Positions 50,995 to 60,366 of a stretch of DNA of 64,000 nt are shown piece after piece. How positions within the stretch are numbered: the stretch's first letter is position 1; every line of letters starts with the position of its first letter. A model generated the notes under the pieces. It was not told where the DNA came from. It was given only the letters and a program-made list of their open reading frames with translations, and ran no database searches. A program made the position numbers and the translations under genes. Source of the DNA: Leishmania martiniquensis (lineage: Eukaryota > Euglenozoa > Kinetoplastea > Trypanosomatida > Trypanosomatidae); NCBI RefSeq assembly GCF_017916325.1, contig NC_090161.1, positions 203,501 through 267,500 of the forward strand, written 5' to 3'.

Positions 50995-51520
50995 GAGGGC
51001 AGTTCGCTTTCTGTTCTCGAGCACACGCACAGCTACTATATATGTGTATATGTGTGTGTGTGCTTATGGATGTATGGCTGCCGGCACAAGGGCGTAGAGA
51101 TGAGAGGGGCGCACGCTCAAGGGCCTCTTTTGTTTATGTTCGTGGGCAATGGGCTAAAGAAAAGGGCCAAGAAGGAGGGTGGAAGGTAAATACGAGGTCG
51201 TGTACCGAGCATCCGTTCCCGGCTGCGTGGGCCACTTGCGTGCCTGGGTGCTCGGTGGCCGCCCGCACCCGGAATCCCCGTGGGCGTGCAAGTCCCAAGG
51301 AGCACAAGCAAGTGCAACACCCCTCCCCCCTGCGCAGGGGCGCGGCGAGGAAGAGGACGTTCAAATGTGCGCGCGCAGATGAGCGCGGGAGCGATCTCAG
51401 CGTCGCCCTCGGCGTGACCGAATCGCTCGCATGTGTTGGACGCTGCGCTTTCGTGCTGTTGCAGTTTGTGTCGGTCAACTCTCTTCTCCGCTGTTCCCCT
51501 CCCCCAACTCCGCCCACTTC
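50995..51520. other. Spacer
   Basis: About 525 bp with a TA/TG microsatellite at 51034-51062, upstream of the 1051-aa gene. Presumed 5' UTR of that gene and 3' UTR of mtIF3. Confidence 0.5.
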
Positions 51521-52774
51521 CTAATCCACGCGGCGGCCATACTTGTCGACACGGTACGTCGTGGCCCCCACGTTGCGCATCTTCAGCTTGCTCGACTTCA
51601 CGTACGTCCCGCTCCTCCCTGCCTTCTGGCACGCGTCCTCCATCCGCTTGAGTGTGTGCGCCCACTCCTTCTCGGAGGGGTGCTTCACCGTCTTGGAAAT
51701 GGTGCCAGACTTGTTCGCCATTGGCGGCGAGAGTGTGAGACTCGCTTCCCGATCGTTCCCCACAATGCTGGTAAAGTGGTGGTAGACGCGCTGCTCCTCT
51801 GCGTGCGACTTCACAGCGTTGCTCATCTCGCGCAACTTGTGCACCGCCGCCTCCGGGCTCTGAAAATCGCGGATAGTCAGCTTCACAGGGTGCCCCTTGC
51901 GGATATCCTGCACGATCTTCTTGCTGCGCCAGCCGATGAAGTGCGCATCAACGGCGTCGCGAAAGGCGTGATCCACCAGCTCCTTTGTCTTCCCCAAGTA
52001 CTGGCGCGGGCGGTCGGCCTCGCCGTCCCCGCTGCCGGTGCCGTGCTTCTGCTGCTCCTGTTGTGGCGCCGTCACGGCATCACCCGTCGCGGGGGTTCCG
52101 GTCAATCCGCTGACGAGGTCCATCTCAGGCTGCACGAGCTTCCACACCCATGGCCGCTCTCTGCGGATGCGGCAGTAAGCTAATTCGTCGCCGCGGGCAC
52201 CCATCAGGACAAGGTTCATGTTTCGCAGCTGCGCCTGCTTCAGCGCCTCCTTAATGTCCATTGGGCTCAGGTGCACGCGCTCTTCGGCGCCGGTGTCGGG
52301 GTTCTCGATGTGGGTGATCTGCACTGCTGAATGCACAATGAGCGTGTCGACGGGGTGCTGCTTCAGGTAGCTGCGGATTTTCGCAAGCGCCTCTGAGGAT
52401 GCATTGGGCGGGGACAGCTCTTCCACAATGGACTCGAGACTTTTCTTCGCCGTTTCGACAGCTGCGTCGTGCCGCACACCGGCCACCGGGTCGAACTCGA
52501 AGGCGAACGGGTCCTCACAGCTGCCTCCGGCACTCACCTCGGGGGCCAGGCGCCACGCGGAAGCTGAAACGTCCCGACAGCTATACCACAGCGAAGACTG
52601 CACATGTGCGCCCTTGCTGCCTTGGCTGAAGGCCAAGCTGCGATGAGCACAGCCTCTGCCGGTGCGCGCGCACGATAGGCGGCATGCAGTTGCTTCCACT
52701 ATGCTGACCGTGCGCAAGCTGGCCCGCTTCCCTTCACGAGCGGCGCAGAGGAAAGGCAGAGAAGTCCGCTGCAT
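51521..52774 (-). CDS. Mitochondrial translation initiation factor IF-3
   Basis: 417 aa, ATG at 52774. The first 50 residues are Arg/Ser/Cys-rich with very few acids, fitting a mitochondrial presequence. Residues about 147-205 resemble the IF3 N-domain (ITHIENPDTGAEERVHLSPM, then DIKEALKQAQLRNMNLVLMG, compare the bacterial MSIEEALEMAEEAGLDLVEV pattern). Residues about 261-330 resemble the IF3 C-domain (SKKIVQDIRKGHPVKLTIRD and VHKLREMSNAV, compare LEKGNKVKVTIRF). A linker of about 55 residues, longer than usual, separates the domains, and the chain continues about 80 residues past the C-domain. IF3 binds the small mitoribosomal subunit and controls initiator tRNA and subunit joining. Sequence identity is low, so the call rests on the order and spacing of motifs. 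Confidence 0.68.
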   Translation of the reverse strand: MQRTSLPFLCAAREGKRASLRTVSIVEATACRLSCARTGRGCAHRSLAFSQGSKGAHVQSSLWYSCRDVSASAWRLAPEVSAGGSCEDPFAFEFDPVAGVRHDAAVETAKKSLESIVEELSPPNASSEALAKIRSYLKQHPVDTLIVHSAVQITHIENPDTGAEERVHLSPMDIKEALKQAQLRNMNLVLMGARGDELAYCRIRRERPWVWKLVQPEMDLVSGLTGTPATGDAVTAPQQEQQKHGTGSGDGEADRPRQYLGKTKELVDHAFRDAVDAHFIGWRSKKIVQDIRKGHPVKLTIRDFQSPEAAVHKLREMSNAVKSHAEEQRVYHHFTSIVGNDREASLTLSPPMANKSGTISKTVKHPSEKEWAHTLKRMEDACQKAGRSGTYVKSSKLKMRNVGATTYRVDKYGRRVD

Positions 52775-53329
52775 TCGAGACGGCGCGGCAGAAGAGGAGA
52801 GGTGGCGGGCAGCAGAGATCGTATTCGTGCTGCCACGCCCTTGCTAGCGCCTCCGCCCCTGTCACGGTGCGCTGCGCTCTGATCGAAGTGGGTGCTGAGA
52901 ATGTGTGTTCGCGTGTGGGTGTCGTGCACTGTGTAATAAATGAGTTCGTTGATAGAGTGGCTCAACGCTGCCGTCCTCTTTCCGTCACCCATGACTACGC
53001 GATACTCAGGGAGCGGGGAAAGCAGAAGGGGGAGAAGGGAAGCGTGAGTCGAGATATCGGTCCCCAACGAGCGTAGCTGAGCAACAGAGGGCGTGAAAAG
53101 GGGAGGGAAGGGGCACGCCTCTCGGCAATAGGAAGAGAGAGAAGGGGGAGGGGGGCGATCGCGGCGGCAGAGTAAGCGTGGCCGAGCTGATGCTGTACAT
53201 ATATATATATATATATATGCGCATGAACCTTCCTCCTGCCGTGCTTCCTCAGAGCAACAACATTCTACACACACACACAACAACAAAGAACAGCGCAAAC
53301 AGTAGTGCAGCCCACGTGGAACATGTTCG
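52775..53329. other. Spacer with TA microsatellite
   Basis: About 555 bp between mtIF3 and KREX1. It contains (TA)n at 53198-53219 and a short (CA)n near 53269-53280. No gene is seen. Confidence 0.55.
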
Positions 53330-56323
53330 TCACAGGACTTGGAACTGCATGCTGACGCCGTAGTGATCCGACGGGAATAGATACGCTGGTGCCTTTTGGT
53401 TGCCATTTTCGGTATTGACGCTCTGCGTTCCCACTAGATGCGCCTCCACCGGCTTCAATACGCCGCACGTGAGGCTCGAGGCTGTGGCAGTGCCTGTCCT
53501 CAGGAAAACCTTGTCGGAGCGTCCAAAGAAGATCTCTTCGATCTTCAGCTTACAGAACGTGTTCGACTCGTCCATGGTTTTGCCGTAGTCATTGGGGTGA
53601 ATGACCGGCCAGCACTCAACGTACCGCGTCTCAGGTGGCATGAGAAACTCGTTGCTCGGCCAGTCGTTGAAGTCACCCATGACGAGCGTGTCGCCATGCA
53701 GCTGCCGCGTCAGAACATGACGCAGGGCCTGATCCTGACCTGTACGGGCCACCTCGTTCGCCTTCACAAACGGCGCCAGCAAGTGCACCGAGCAGACGTT
53801 CACCAGCCGCTGCGGCATTGCGAGCTTTCTCTTGCTGCTCTTTCCAGCTGAGCCGCCATCGTCAGTGCTACTGGCATCGCGTCGGGTTGCGGCAGCCGCT
53901 AGATCTAGCGTGGCCACCGGCATAAGGGAGACGTGGCCGGACCACGCCGGCACATTCAGGTGCGTCACTTGCTGCAGCGGCCACCGCCCGCCACGGCGCA
54001 CAAGCAGCAGCACGCCCCACGGATCTAAGATGGGACTGCACGGGCTGCAGGACATAATGTAGCGCTCGCGGCACCATGGCTGCGCCGCCAGGTACTCAGC
54101 GAACGGCCGCTCCACTTCCTGCAGCCCGACCACATCGGCGTCCTCGGTGTCGATGAGCTTTGCCAGCACCGGGTACCGCTGCGGGCTGCACCAGTCGATG
54201 CCCGGCATACCGAGTGGAGTCGGCTGGTTGCTGTACCGATCGAACATGACATTCCACGTTAGCACTTTCAGCGTAGGCACCTCGGCCGCATCCGCAGATG
54301 CGCCAGCCGCCTCCGCCGGCATGTAGGACGGTGATGCCCCGTCGGCAGGGGGACACCTCTGCTGTCCCTCTGGCTGCAGCGACGCTGTAAGCAGTGCGGG
54401 GTTGCGCACCTGCGCGGTCCACGTCTGCGACTCGGCGTCGAAAATGACGGCGCCGTCCTTTGGCTCTTGCTGCTGCATCTTCATTCCAGGCAGGAGCCCA
54501 CGTGCGCGGCGGACGCCCTGCTGCTTCGCGACGACGCCCAAGTCGACGTACCGCATCGACCACACTTTACTCTTTTCGCTCCGGCTCCACTGATAGGACG
54601 GCGCCAGGCACAGAGACGGGTGCGGCCGATCAGCTGCCGCGCGCGCGAAGAGGTGCTGCAATGAGGTACGAAGCTCTTGAAGGTTCGCCTGCGGGGACGT
54701 GAGCGTCTTCGGCAGCTCGGAGCGCAGCGCCGACGCGCTCCCCGACATGTAGTCCACGAGCAGTGCATCAAGGGTGCTAGTATTCGGGGTGCTAAGAATG
54801 GTGTACTCAGCTGCAGTCAGCGGCTGCGCGGAGGACCAGAAAGGGTAGTATCCGCTGGCGCCTGAAGCAGCGGGCGCAGCGGATGATGGCGCAGCAGCAC
54901 CGGCGGCAACTGTCATTAGTACTGAGGTGTTGGCGCTTCCCTTTTCCTCATTAGATGGCCCGGTACTAGCGCCGCTGCCGACCGCCGCGGTGGATGGGGC
55001 GCACTCCAAGGTGCTGTTGCGCAGCTCAACGCCTGCGTCGCTTGCGAATGCGTAGCGCGCACCAAACTGAAGACAGCGGTGTAGATATCGGATCCAATCG
55101 CCCGCGAAAAGTACGCTCGCACGGGCACCCGCTGCGCCGCTACGGCCAAGACACCCCATCCTCACCTCCGCCTCCATGTATGCCGGTACACGAGACCGGC
55201 CAAGGATTTCACCGTGGCAGAACAGGTGATGAGAGTGGAGCAGATGGCCGAGATAGCTGGTGTGGAGAGGACTGGATAGGTTCGGGTCGAGCAGAGACTT
55301 CTCCGCCGCCGGCGTAGCGACCGCTCCCAGCGATTGGGGCACTGCTGCCTTTCCTTTTTCTGCCACAAAGAGCAGAGAGAGCGCCCGCAGGTCGAGCACC
55401 AGGGCACCGCCCGGCTGCTCCTGTATAAGCTGAAACGGCGATACCCCATCCGCCGCGTCAACAGCCGCTGCCGCCTCGCGACGTCGAGCGTGGTATGCCG
55501 CTATGAGAACCGCAAAATCGGAGCCGGAGAGCGGCGAGAGGTCTGTTGCAGAGCACCCGTGGCACAGCAGGTACAGGAGCAGCACATCCGTCCGCGCGGT
55601 CGTGAGGATGCGCGTGTCGCCTGTCAGCAGGTCGTCGCCGAGCTCGAGCCATGTGAGGGAGTCACTGAGCGTTATGTGGCGCAAGTCAGACGATCCATGC
55701 AAGACGCTGGCGCCCTGGGAATACGGCGTGAGGGCGAGCACGTTCATCCAGAGCTCTCCTGCCCCGATGAGGCAGATGGACTTGGATGTGTGCCGCGCCC
55801 CATCACGGCACGCCAAGTCCAGAGCCCATGCCGACACCTTTCGCTCCACTGGACCCTCTACGTTGATGCCGGAGAAGACCACTTCGTCGGGTACCAGCCC
55901 GCGCCCCAGCGGCATCGCCTTCACTATGCGTTCTTCCACCGCGCGCATCAGCAGTGTACCGGGGAGGCGCTGGGTTGCCACTTCCAGTCGCCGAGTGCTC
56001 AAGGTGGTGCGGAGCTTGTACGCCTTTGCAAGCGTGTCCGGGCCGTCGAGGGCTAGAAGAAGAGAGCGTCGGCACACTACGCGGCGCAAGAGCAGCATGA
56101 TGGAGCTGAGGACGTGCCGCGAAACCTCCTTATGGCGCCGCTGCTCTGTGGAGACGCTCTTGGTGATCCGCATGGCGCCACCGACGAAGGAATTCACATC
56201 GACCGCGACGTAGTCGTACTCGACCGGCTTCTTGGTGATGAGAAGCTGGTAGACGTCCGCCAGCCGCGCCCCATTCTGGAGGGAGACCCACCGACATACA
56301 CTGCGCGTCAACACACCCCGCAT
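53330..56323 (-). CDS. RNA-editing 3' exouridylylase KREX1/REX1 (XRN-like + EEP domains)
   Basis: 997 aa, ATG at 56323, with a mitochondrial-type start (MRGVLTRSVCRWVSLQNGAR). In kinetoplastid U-deletion editing this enzyme removes uridylates from the 3' end of the 5' mRNA fragment within the editosome. The N-terminal half resembles an XRN 5'-3' nuclease (VAVDVNSFVGG at 39-49, LALDGPDTLAK at 90-100, SGINVEGPVERKV at 151-163). The C-terminal endonuclease/exonuclease/phosphatase domain (685-997) is complete: Asn691 (TWNVMFD), Glu736 (LQEVE), His847 (SVHL), Asp884 and Asn886 (GDFND), Asp986 and His987 (SDHYG). In Leishmania REX2 lacks the EEP domain, so an intact EEP points to REX1. The XRN site looks incomplete because GAGELW stands where XRN1 has two Asp (GLDADL). 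Confidence 0.88.
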   Translation of the reverse strand: MRGVLTRSVCRWVSLQNGARLADVYQLLITKKPVEYDYVAVDVNSFVGGAMRITKSVSTEQRRHKEVSRHVLSSIMLLLRRVVCRRSLLLALDGPDTLAKAYKLRTTLSTRRLEVATQRLPGTLLMRAVEERIVKAMPLGRGLVPDEVVFSGINVEGPVERKVSAWALDLACRDGARHTSKSICLIGAGELWMNVLALTPYSQGASVLHGSSDLRHITLSDSLTWLELGDDLLTGDTRILTTARTDVLLLYLLCHGCSATDLSPLSGSDFAVLIAAYHARRREAAAAVDAADGVSPFQLIQEQPGGALVLDLRALSLLFVAEKGKAAVPQSLGAVATPAAEKSLLDPNLSSPLHTSYLGHLLHSHHLFCHGEILGRSRVPAYMEAEVRMGCLGRSGAAGARASVLFAGDWIRYLHRCLQFGARYAFASDAGVELRNSTLECAPSTAAVGSGASTGPSNEEKGSANTSVLMTVAAGAAAPSSAAPAASGASGYYPFWSSAQPLTAAEYTILSTPNTSTLDALLVDYMSGSASALRSELPKTLTSPQANLQELRTSLQHLFARAAADRPHPSLCLAPSYQWSRSEKSKVWSMRYVDLGVVAKQQGVRRARGLLPGMKMQQQEPKDGAVIFDAESQTWTAQVRNPALLTASLQPEGQQRCPPADGASPSYMPAEAAGASADAAEVPTLKVLTWNVMFDRYSNQPTPLGMPGIDWCSPQRYPVLAKLIDTEDADVVGLQEVERPFAEYLAAQPWCRERYIMSCSPCSPILDPWGVLLLVRRGGRWPLQQVTHLNVPAWSGHVSLMPVATLDLAAAATRRDASSTDDGGSAGKSSKRKLAMPQRLVNVCSVHLLAPFVKANEVARTGQDQALRHVLTRQLHGDTLVMGDFNDWPSNEFLMPPETRYVECWPVIHPNDYGKTMDESNTFCKLKIEEIFFGRSDKVFLRTGTATASSLTCGVLKPVEAHLVGTQSVNTENGNQKAPAYLFPSDHYGVSMQFQVL

Positions 56324-58159
56324 AGAGGGCAGAGGAAGGGGAAGGGGGAGAGGGAAGGAATCGAGAACAGAGGAAGCTGTGGATCATATATAGATATATA
56401 GATATAGATATGTGTGTGTGTGTCCAACGGATGCGTGCCGCGGCTTACATAAAACGAGACGCGCTTGGGTAGGTGTGTGTGTGTGGGGGGACAATGGACC
56501 GACTACAGCGCATCCGCCATTGCTTCCGATGGTGCCTTTTTGTTGTCCTGTCTCACTGCCTCTCCGTTCCTCAGTATGAGGTCACCGAAGTGGTACACAC
56601 ACACACACACAAATGGACTCCACCTCGAAGGCTAATGTGTGACACTGCTGAGCGGGTGTGTGCGAGTAAGGCAGCATACCAGCGAGGAAGCAAGCAAGCG
56701 AGAGAGAGAGAAGCACACGAAGAGGAGCGGGGTAGGCGGGCGAAGGAAAGAAATACAACAAGTTCGAGGGACAGTGGAGGAGGAAGGCGGAGCTGCACCA
56801 CTTCGCTTACCTGTTGGCTTGCTGCGGAGCGCGAGCCAGAAACGCGTTAGGTTTGCGCTCCTCTCGCTCGCTCGGTCTCCTCACTTCGCCTTGACAGCAA
56901 ACCGCATATGAGGGATGGGGCGCACTAAGAGGAAAAGTGGCACGAGGCACTACCCAGCAAACAGAGAAACGAGGAGTGCAGCTGTGACCGCTGCGACCGT
57001 TTTCGCCATCGCACTCTTTCGGTTGGTCTTTCAGCGGCAGCGCTGCAACGCACCACCGCTTCGGGTGATGCACCCCACCACCACCCACACACGCCGAGCC
57101 CCCCCCCCTACTCTTCATGTATTAGCTCGTCGGAAGGCATCAGGGAGGAAGTGCGAAGGGGCGTGACGAGGAGGCCGGGAGAAGCAGAAGAAACCAAAAG
57201 ATGAGAGAGAGACAGAGAGAGAGCGTCACGCGCACCGACAGGGGGGAGTGGGAGGGGGGGGGGCAGACAGAACCGAGCAGAGGGTACCGCCCACTTCTCC
57301 CCCTCCTCTCCCCTTCGTCGCTCCAGCCACCCAGCCCTCCCCGGAACTGAAGAAAAGTTATGCGAAGAAAAAAAAGGCGCCGCTCTATGTCCATCAAAGA
57401 GGAGCAGGCGCACCGGCTGGAAACCCCATCGCTCCTCTCTCCCACCCACCCCCGCGGACGCAACGAGGTGCGCTGAGAGAATCCAACGCTCAGAGAAGGA
57501 TTCTGAAGGAAAGAAGAGGGCGCTACGGGGCGGTCTCTGACGGACTGAGCACATGCGCGCGTGCCTCTCCCTCCCTGTCCCCTCTTCGCCCCCCCTCTCT
57601 CTCTCCAGGTGTGTATGGGGCGGTGGAGTACCCTTCCCGCCGAAAGGGATGGAGGAGAGAGGAAAAAAAGGGGAGACGGGGAGGGTGCACTCTCATCACT
57701 ACCGAGTACAATACGCGCTATGAAGCACGATAGGGGAGAGAGCAACGCAGAGGCGAAGATGCTGTCTCCCGCGCATCTACGGGAGCATTTCGCACGCCTA
57801 CAAATGCCGCAGAAGGCGAGGCGGGGCAACTTTGGCAACGGGAAAAAACTTCGCCGGCACCTGCTCCTGTTGGCGGCCACAGCTCAGAGAAGTGTGTCTG
57901 TGTGTGTGTGTGTGTGTGTGCCATCCTCGCTGCCACCGCCAGCACAGTGCACATCACTGCGCAGCACGACAACGAGGACGGCCGCGGAGGTCGATAGATG
58001 ATCGCCAGACTCAGCTACTGAGCGCGGTGAGTGCGCGTCGATAATAGCCAGTACGCATATCACCTCGTGTGATGCATCGGCTCCAGTGGCGACCAGGGAA
58101 GCGAGGGCAGCGGCATGCGCCAGCGGAAGAGAGTGCCGCACCAGCAGTCTCCTGCTTTC
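56324..58159. other. Long spacer with microsatellites
   Basis: About 1.8 kb holding TATA/GATA-type plus TG repeats at 56384-56422, (CA)n at 56597-56611 and (TG)n at 57899-57920. The plus strand is purine-rich around 57180-57720. Open frames here are low-complexity. No gene is supported. Confidence 0.55.
57899..57920. repeat. (TG)n microsatellite
   Basis: Eleven or so TG units in the spacer upstream of the KREX1 gene on its sense strand. Confidence 0.9.
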
Positions 58160-58543
58160 CCTTTCGAGCACCTCCGCCCTCTGCCATCAGAGAAGAGAAG
58201 ATGCGCGAGTTCAGCGCCACGCCACACCCACCCGATAGGGGAAGGGGGAGGCCCACACCGCGTGCGGTGAAGCAGCCGCACAAGGCGCGCATTCGAGCAC
58301 CACCACCCCTCCCTTCAGTCACCCGAGCACGGACCTACCCCTCCCTCCACCGTCTCATGCTCTACCCACCCACCCACCCACCACCCGCCTCGCAGGCCGC
58401 GCCGACGCAACGCCGGTGCTCGGTGCTGCTGTCGCTACCAGAGGCGGCTCGGCATCTGGCAGGGGGCAGTGGGCGCTGCCTGGCGTCCCCGCACAGAGAG
58501 TGAGGCGCTGGGCACCTGAGATGCCGCGTGCCGAGGTGGCGTC
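58160..58543 (+). repeat. Dispersed intergenic repeat, copy E
   Basis: Starts at CCTTTCGAGCACCTCCGCCC like copy B and ends after GAGGTGGCGTC. One substitution (GCGGTGAAGCAG instead of GCGGCGAAGCAG) is visible. It lies 60 bp from the decayed gene at 58603-59126. Confidence 0.93.
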
Positions 58544-58602
58544 TCCACGATTAGGGCAGGCAGGGTCCTTTCAGTAAAAAAAAGAGAGCGCATCGCACTC
58601 GC

Positions 58603-59126
58603 TTAGCTGAGGGCAAAGCGATCCCGAGGGCCATCCACATCCTTGCTGGCAGTGAGCTCTTCCGTGTAATAGCCGCTGTTCATAGCGAGGTCCTCTCGAG
58701 AGAGAACTGCCACCGTGTGGCAGTGCCGCGCACCTCGCGGCCAAGTCGTGCAGCAAGGTCCGCTGGCATGTGCCACTCGCTTCGTAGGGTAGCGGAGGGA
58801 TGGGCCTGGGGATGTCTTCAGGATCGTTCAGCGGCGCACTACGAAACAGAGGCAGCCAGAACGTCTGCAAGGGCGCGCCGCGCAGGACGGTCATCGCCGG
58901 AACCTCAAATACGAGCATCGCCGTCACCGCATTCCAAAGATTACAAAGGGCGTTGCGGAGGCGCACGACACACGAAGTGTCGGGAGTTGGGGTGTGGAAT
59001 ATGCTGAGTGTTGCCGGTCTTGGATATGCGCAGCTGCATCGGTGATGTGTTCGGTTCACCCATCGTGATGTCGCACCAACGTGCAGATAAACGCAGGCGC
59101 ATGCGCACAGATGGAGAAGAGCGCAT
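58603..59126 (-). pseudogene. Probable decayed protein gene, multiple frameshifts
   Basis: Four coding-like minus-strand segments follow each other but change reading frame. MGEPNTSPMQLRISKTGN (from about 59063) and its continuation to FVCRAPPQRP come first. FEVPAMTVLRGAPLQTFWLP through NDPEDIPRPIPPLPYEASG (about 58925-58785) is in a second frame. SEWHMPADLAARLGREVRG (about 58780-58730) returns to the first frame. HTVAVLSREDLAMNSGYYTE to DVDGPRDRFALS and a TAA stop at 58603 is in the third frame. Codons in each segment have the GC-biased pattern of neighbouring genes. I read this as one gene of about 170 aa with three small indels, either a pseudogene or accumulated assembly errors. The family is not recognised. 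Confidence 0.42.
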
Positions 59127-60366
59127 GGTGATCTCGCTTTCTGTGTGAAACCGAGGTCGAGAGAGAGAGCAGACTTGATCGGCGCGCGCCGCAGCGAACG
59201 CTCGAGGGGAAAACCGAAGAGAGGATGGCGAAATGAGGCAGAGGGCGGACGGCGAACGTCAAGCCACTTTCACGAGACCATGAAGTGATAGAGAGAGGGG
59301 GGAAGGAAGGAGCGTGCTGACCCCCTCTCCCCTCCCCCTCTCTCCGAGAGGCCGCAATCATTGTAAAAGATAGAGCCTCCGCTATGTCTCTCTCTTTCTC
59401 TCTCTGTATGTATATGTGAGGGGGAGGGGTGTGCTGATGTGGCAGCGGTGAGGATGATGGCGATGGTGGCGACGAATCGCCAGGGGCTCCTCATCTCCGC
59501 AAAGGGAGGGTGAGAGGGAGAAGTGGGAACGCCTTGGACGCCCCGCAGAGGGAGAGAGAGAGGAGGAGTGAAAGAGGGAGTGCGTGTAGACACCTAAGGG
59601 GAAGGAGGGCGAACGCATTCGCCTGGGCGAGGGCGCGGGCGTGCAGCATCCCCCTTTTTCCACCCCGGCTATCGACAGAGGACAAAAGCGCGACCACCAG
59701 CGCACCCTTCAAAGCAGACCTTACTACCAACTCAAAATGGCAAGCGGGGGAGGCACCTCTGAGGCCTTTCGCATGGCCCAGGCGCGTTCAGGTTGGCGTG
59801 CGCGACAGCGGCGCTGCACCCATCGCTGCTCCAGTACGCCCTCTGCGTCCTACCGTTCATGCACGCGCATGCTTTGGTGTACCCACATTTCTATCTGTAT
59901 GTCTGAATGCGCCAGCCGCACCCGCGCATGATTCGCGCCCCTGATGCAGGCAACCATGCGAAGGAAGACGACAGGCGGTTAGAGGAGATCGGAGAGGGAG
60001 AGGGAGGGGGAGGACGAAACGAAGCCGTGTTGTTTGTGAATCTGTCGGCGATGGAGGTACTCTTACGCCCCATTCGCATGTGCGGCGTCCATTCCTCCTC
60101 TCCTCCATCCTGTGCACGGCGCACAGCTCTCGCCACTCGGAGCACTCGTAGCGAATCACACGAGCAGCACTGCACTGTTCACCCCCCTCCACTACCCCAG
60201 GAAGGCCTTGCACAACCCCTTACCGCTTCGCTTTCTTGGGCGTCCATAATCCGTTGCGACACCGCGTCGACCTCTGTCACGGTAGTGGAGGGTGCCTTGT
60301 TTCGAAGCGCAGAGCCACTTCATGGTGGTAGCGTGGCACCGCCGACGCCGTGTGCCTCACTGGTGG
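59127..60366. other. Spacer
   Basis: About 1.2 kb, presumed 3' UTR of the FYR-domain gene. A CT-rich plus-strand run lies at 59383-59407. No gene is recognised. Confidence 0.5.
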
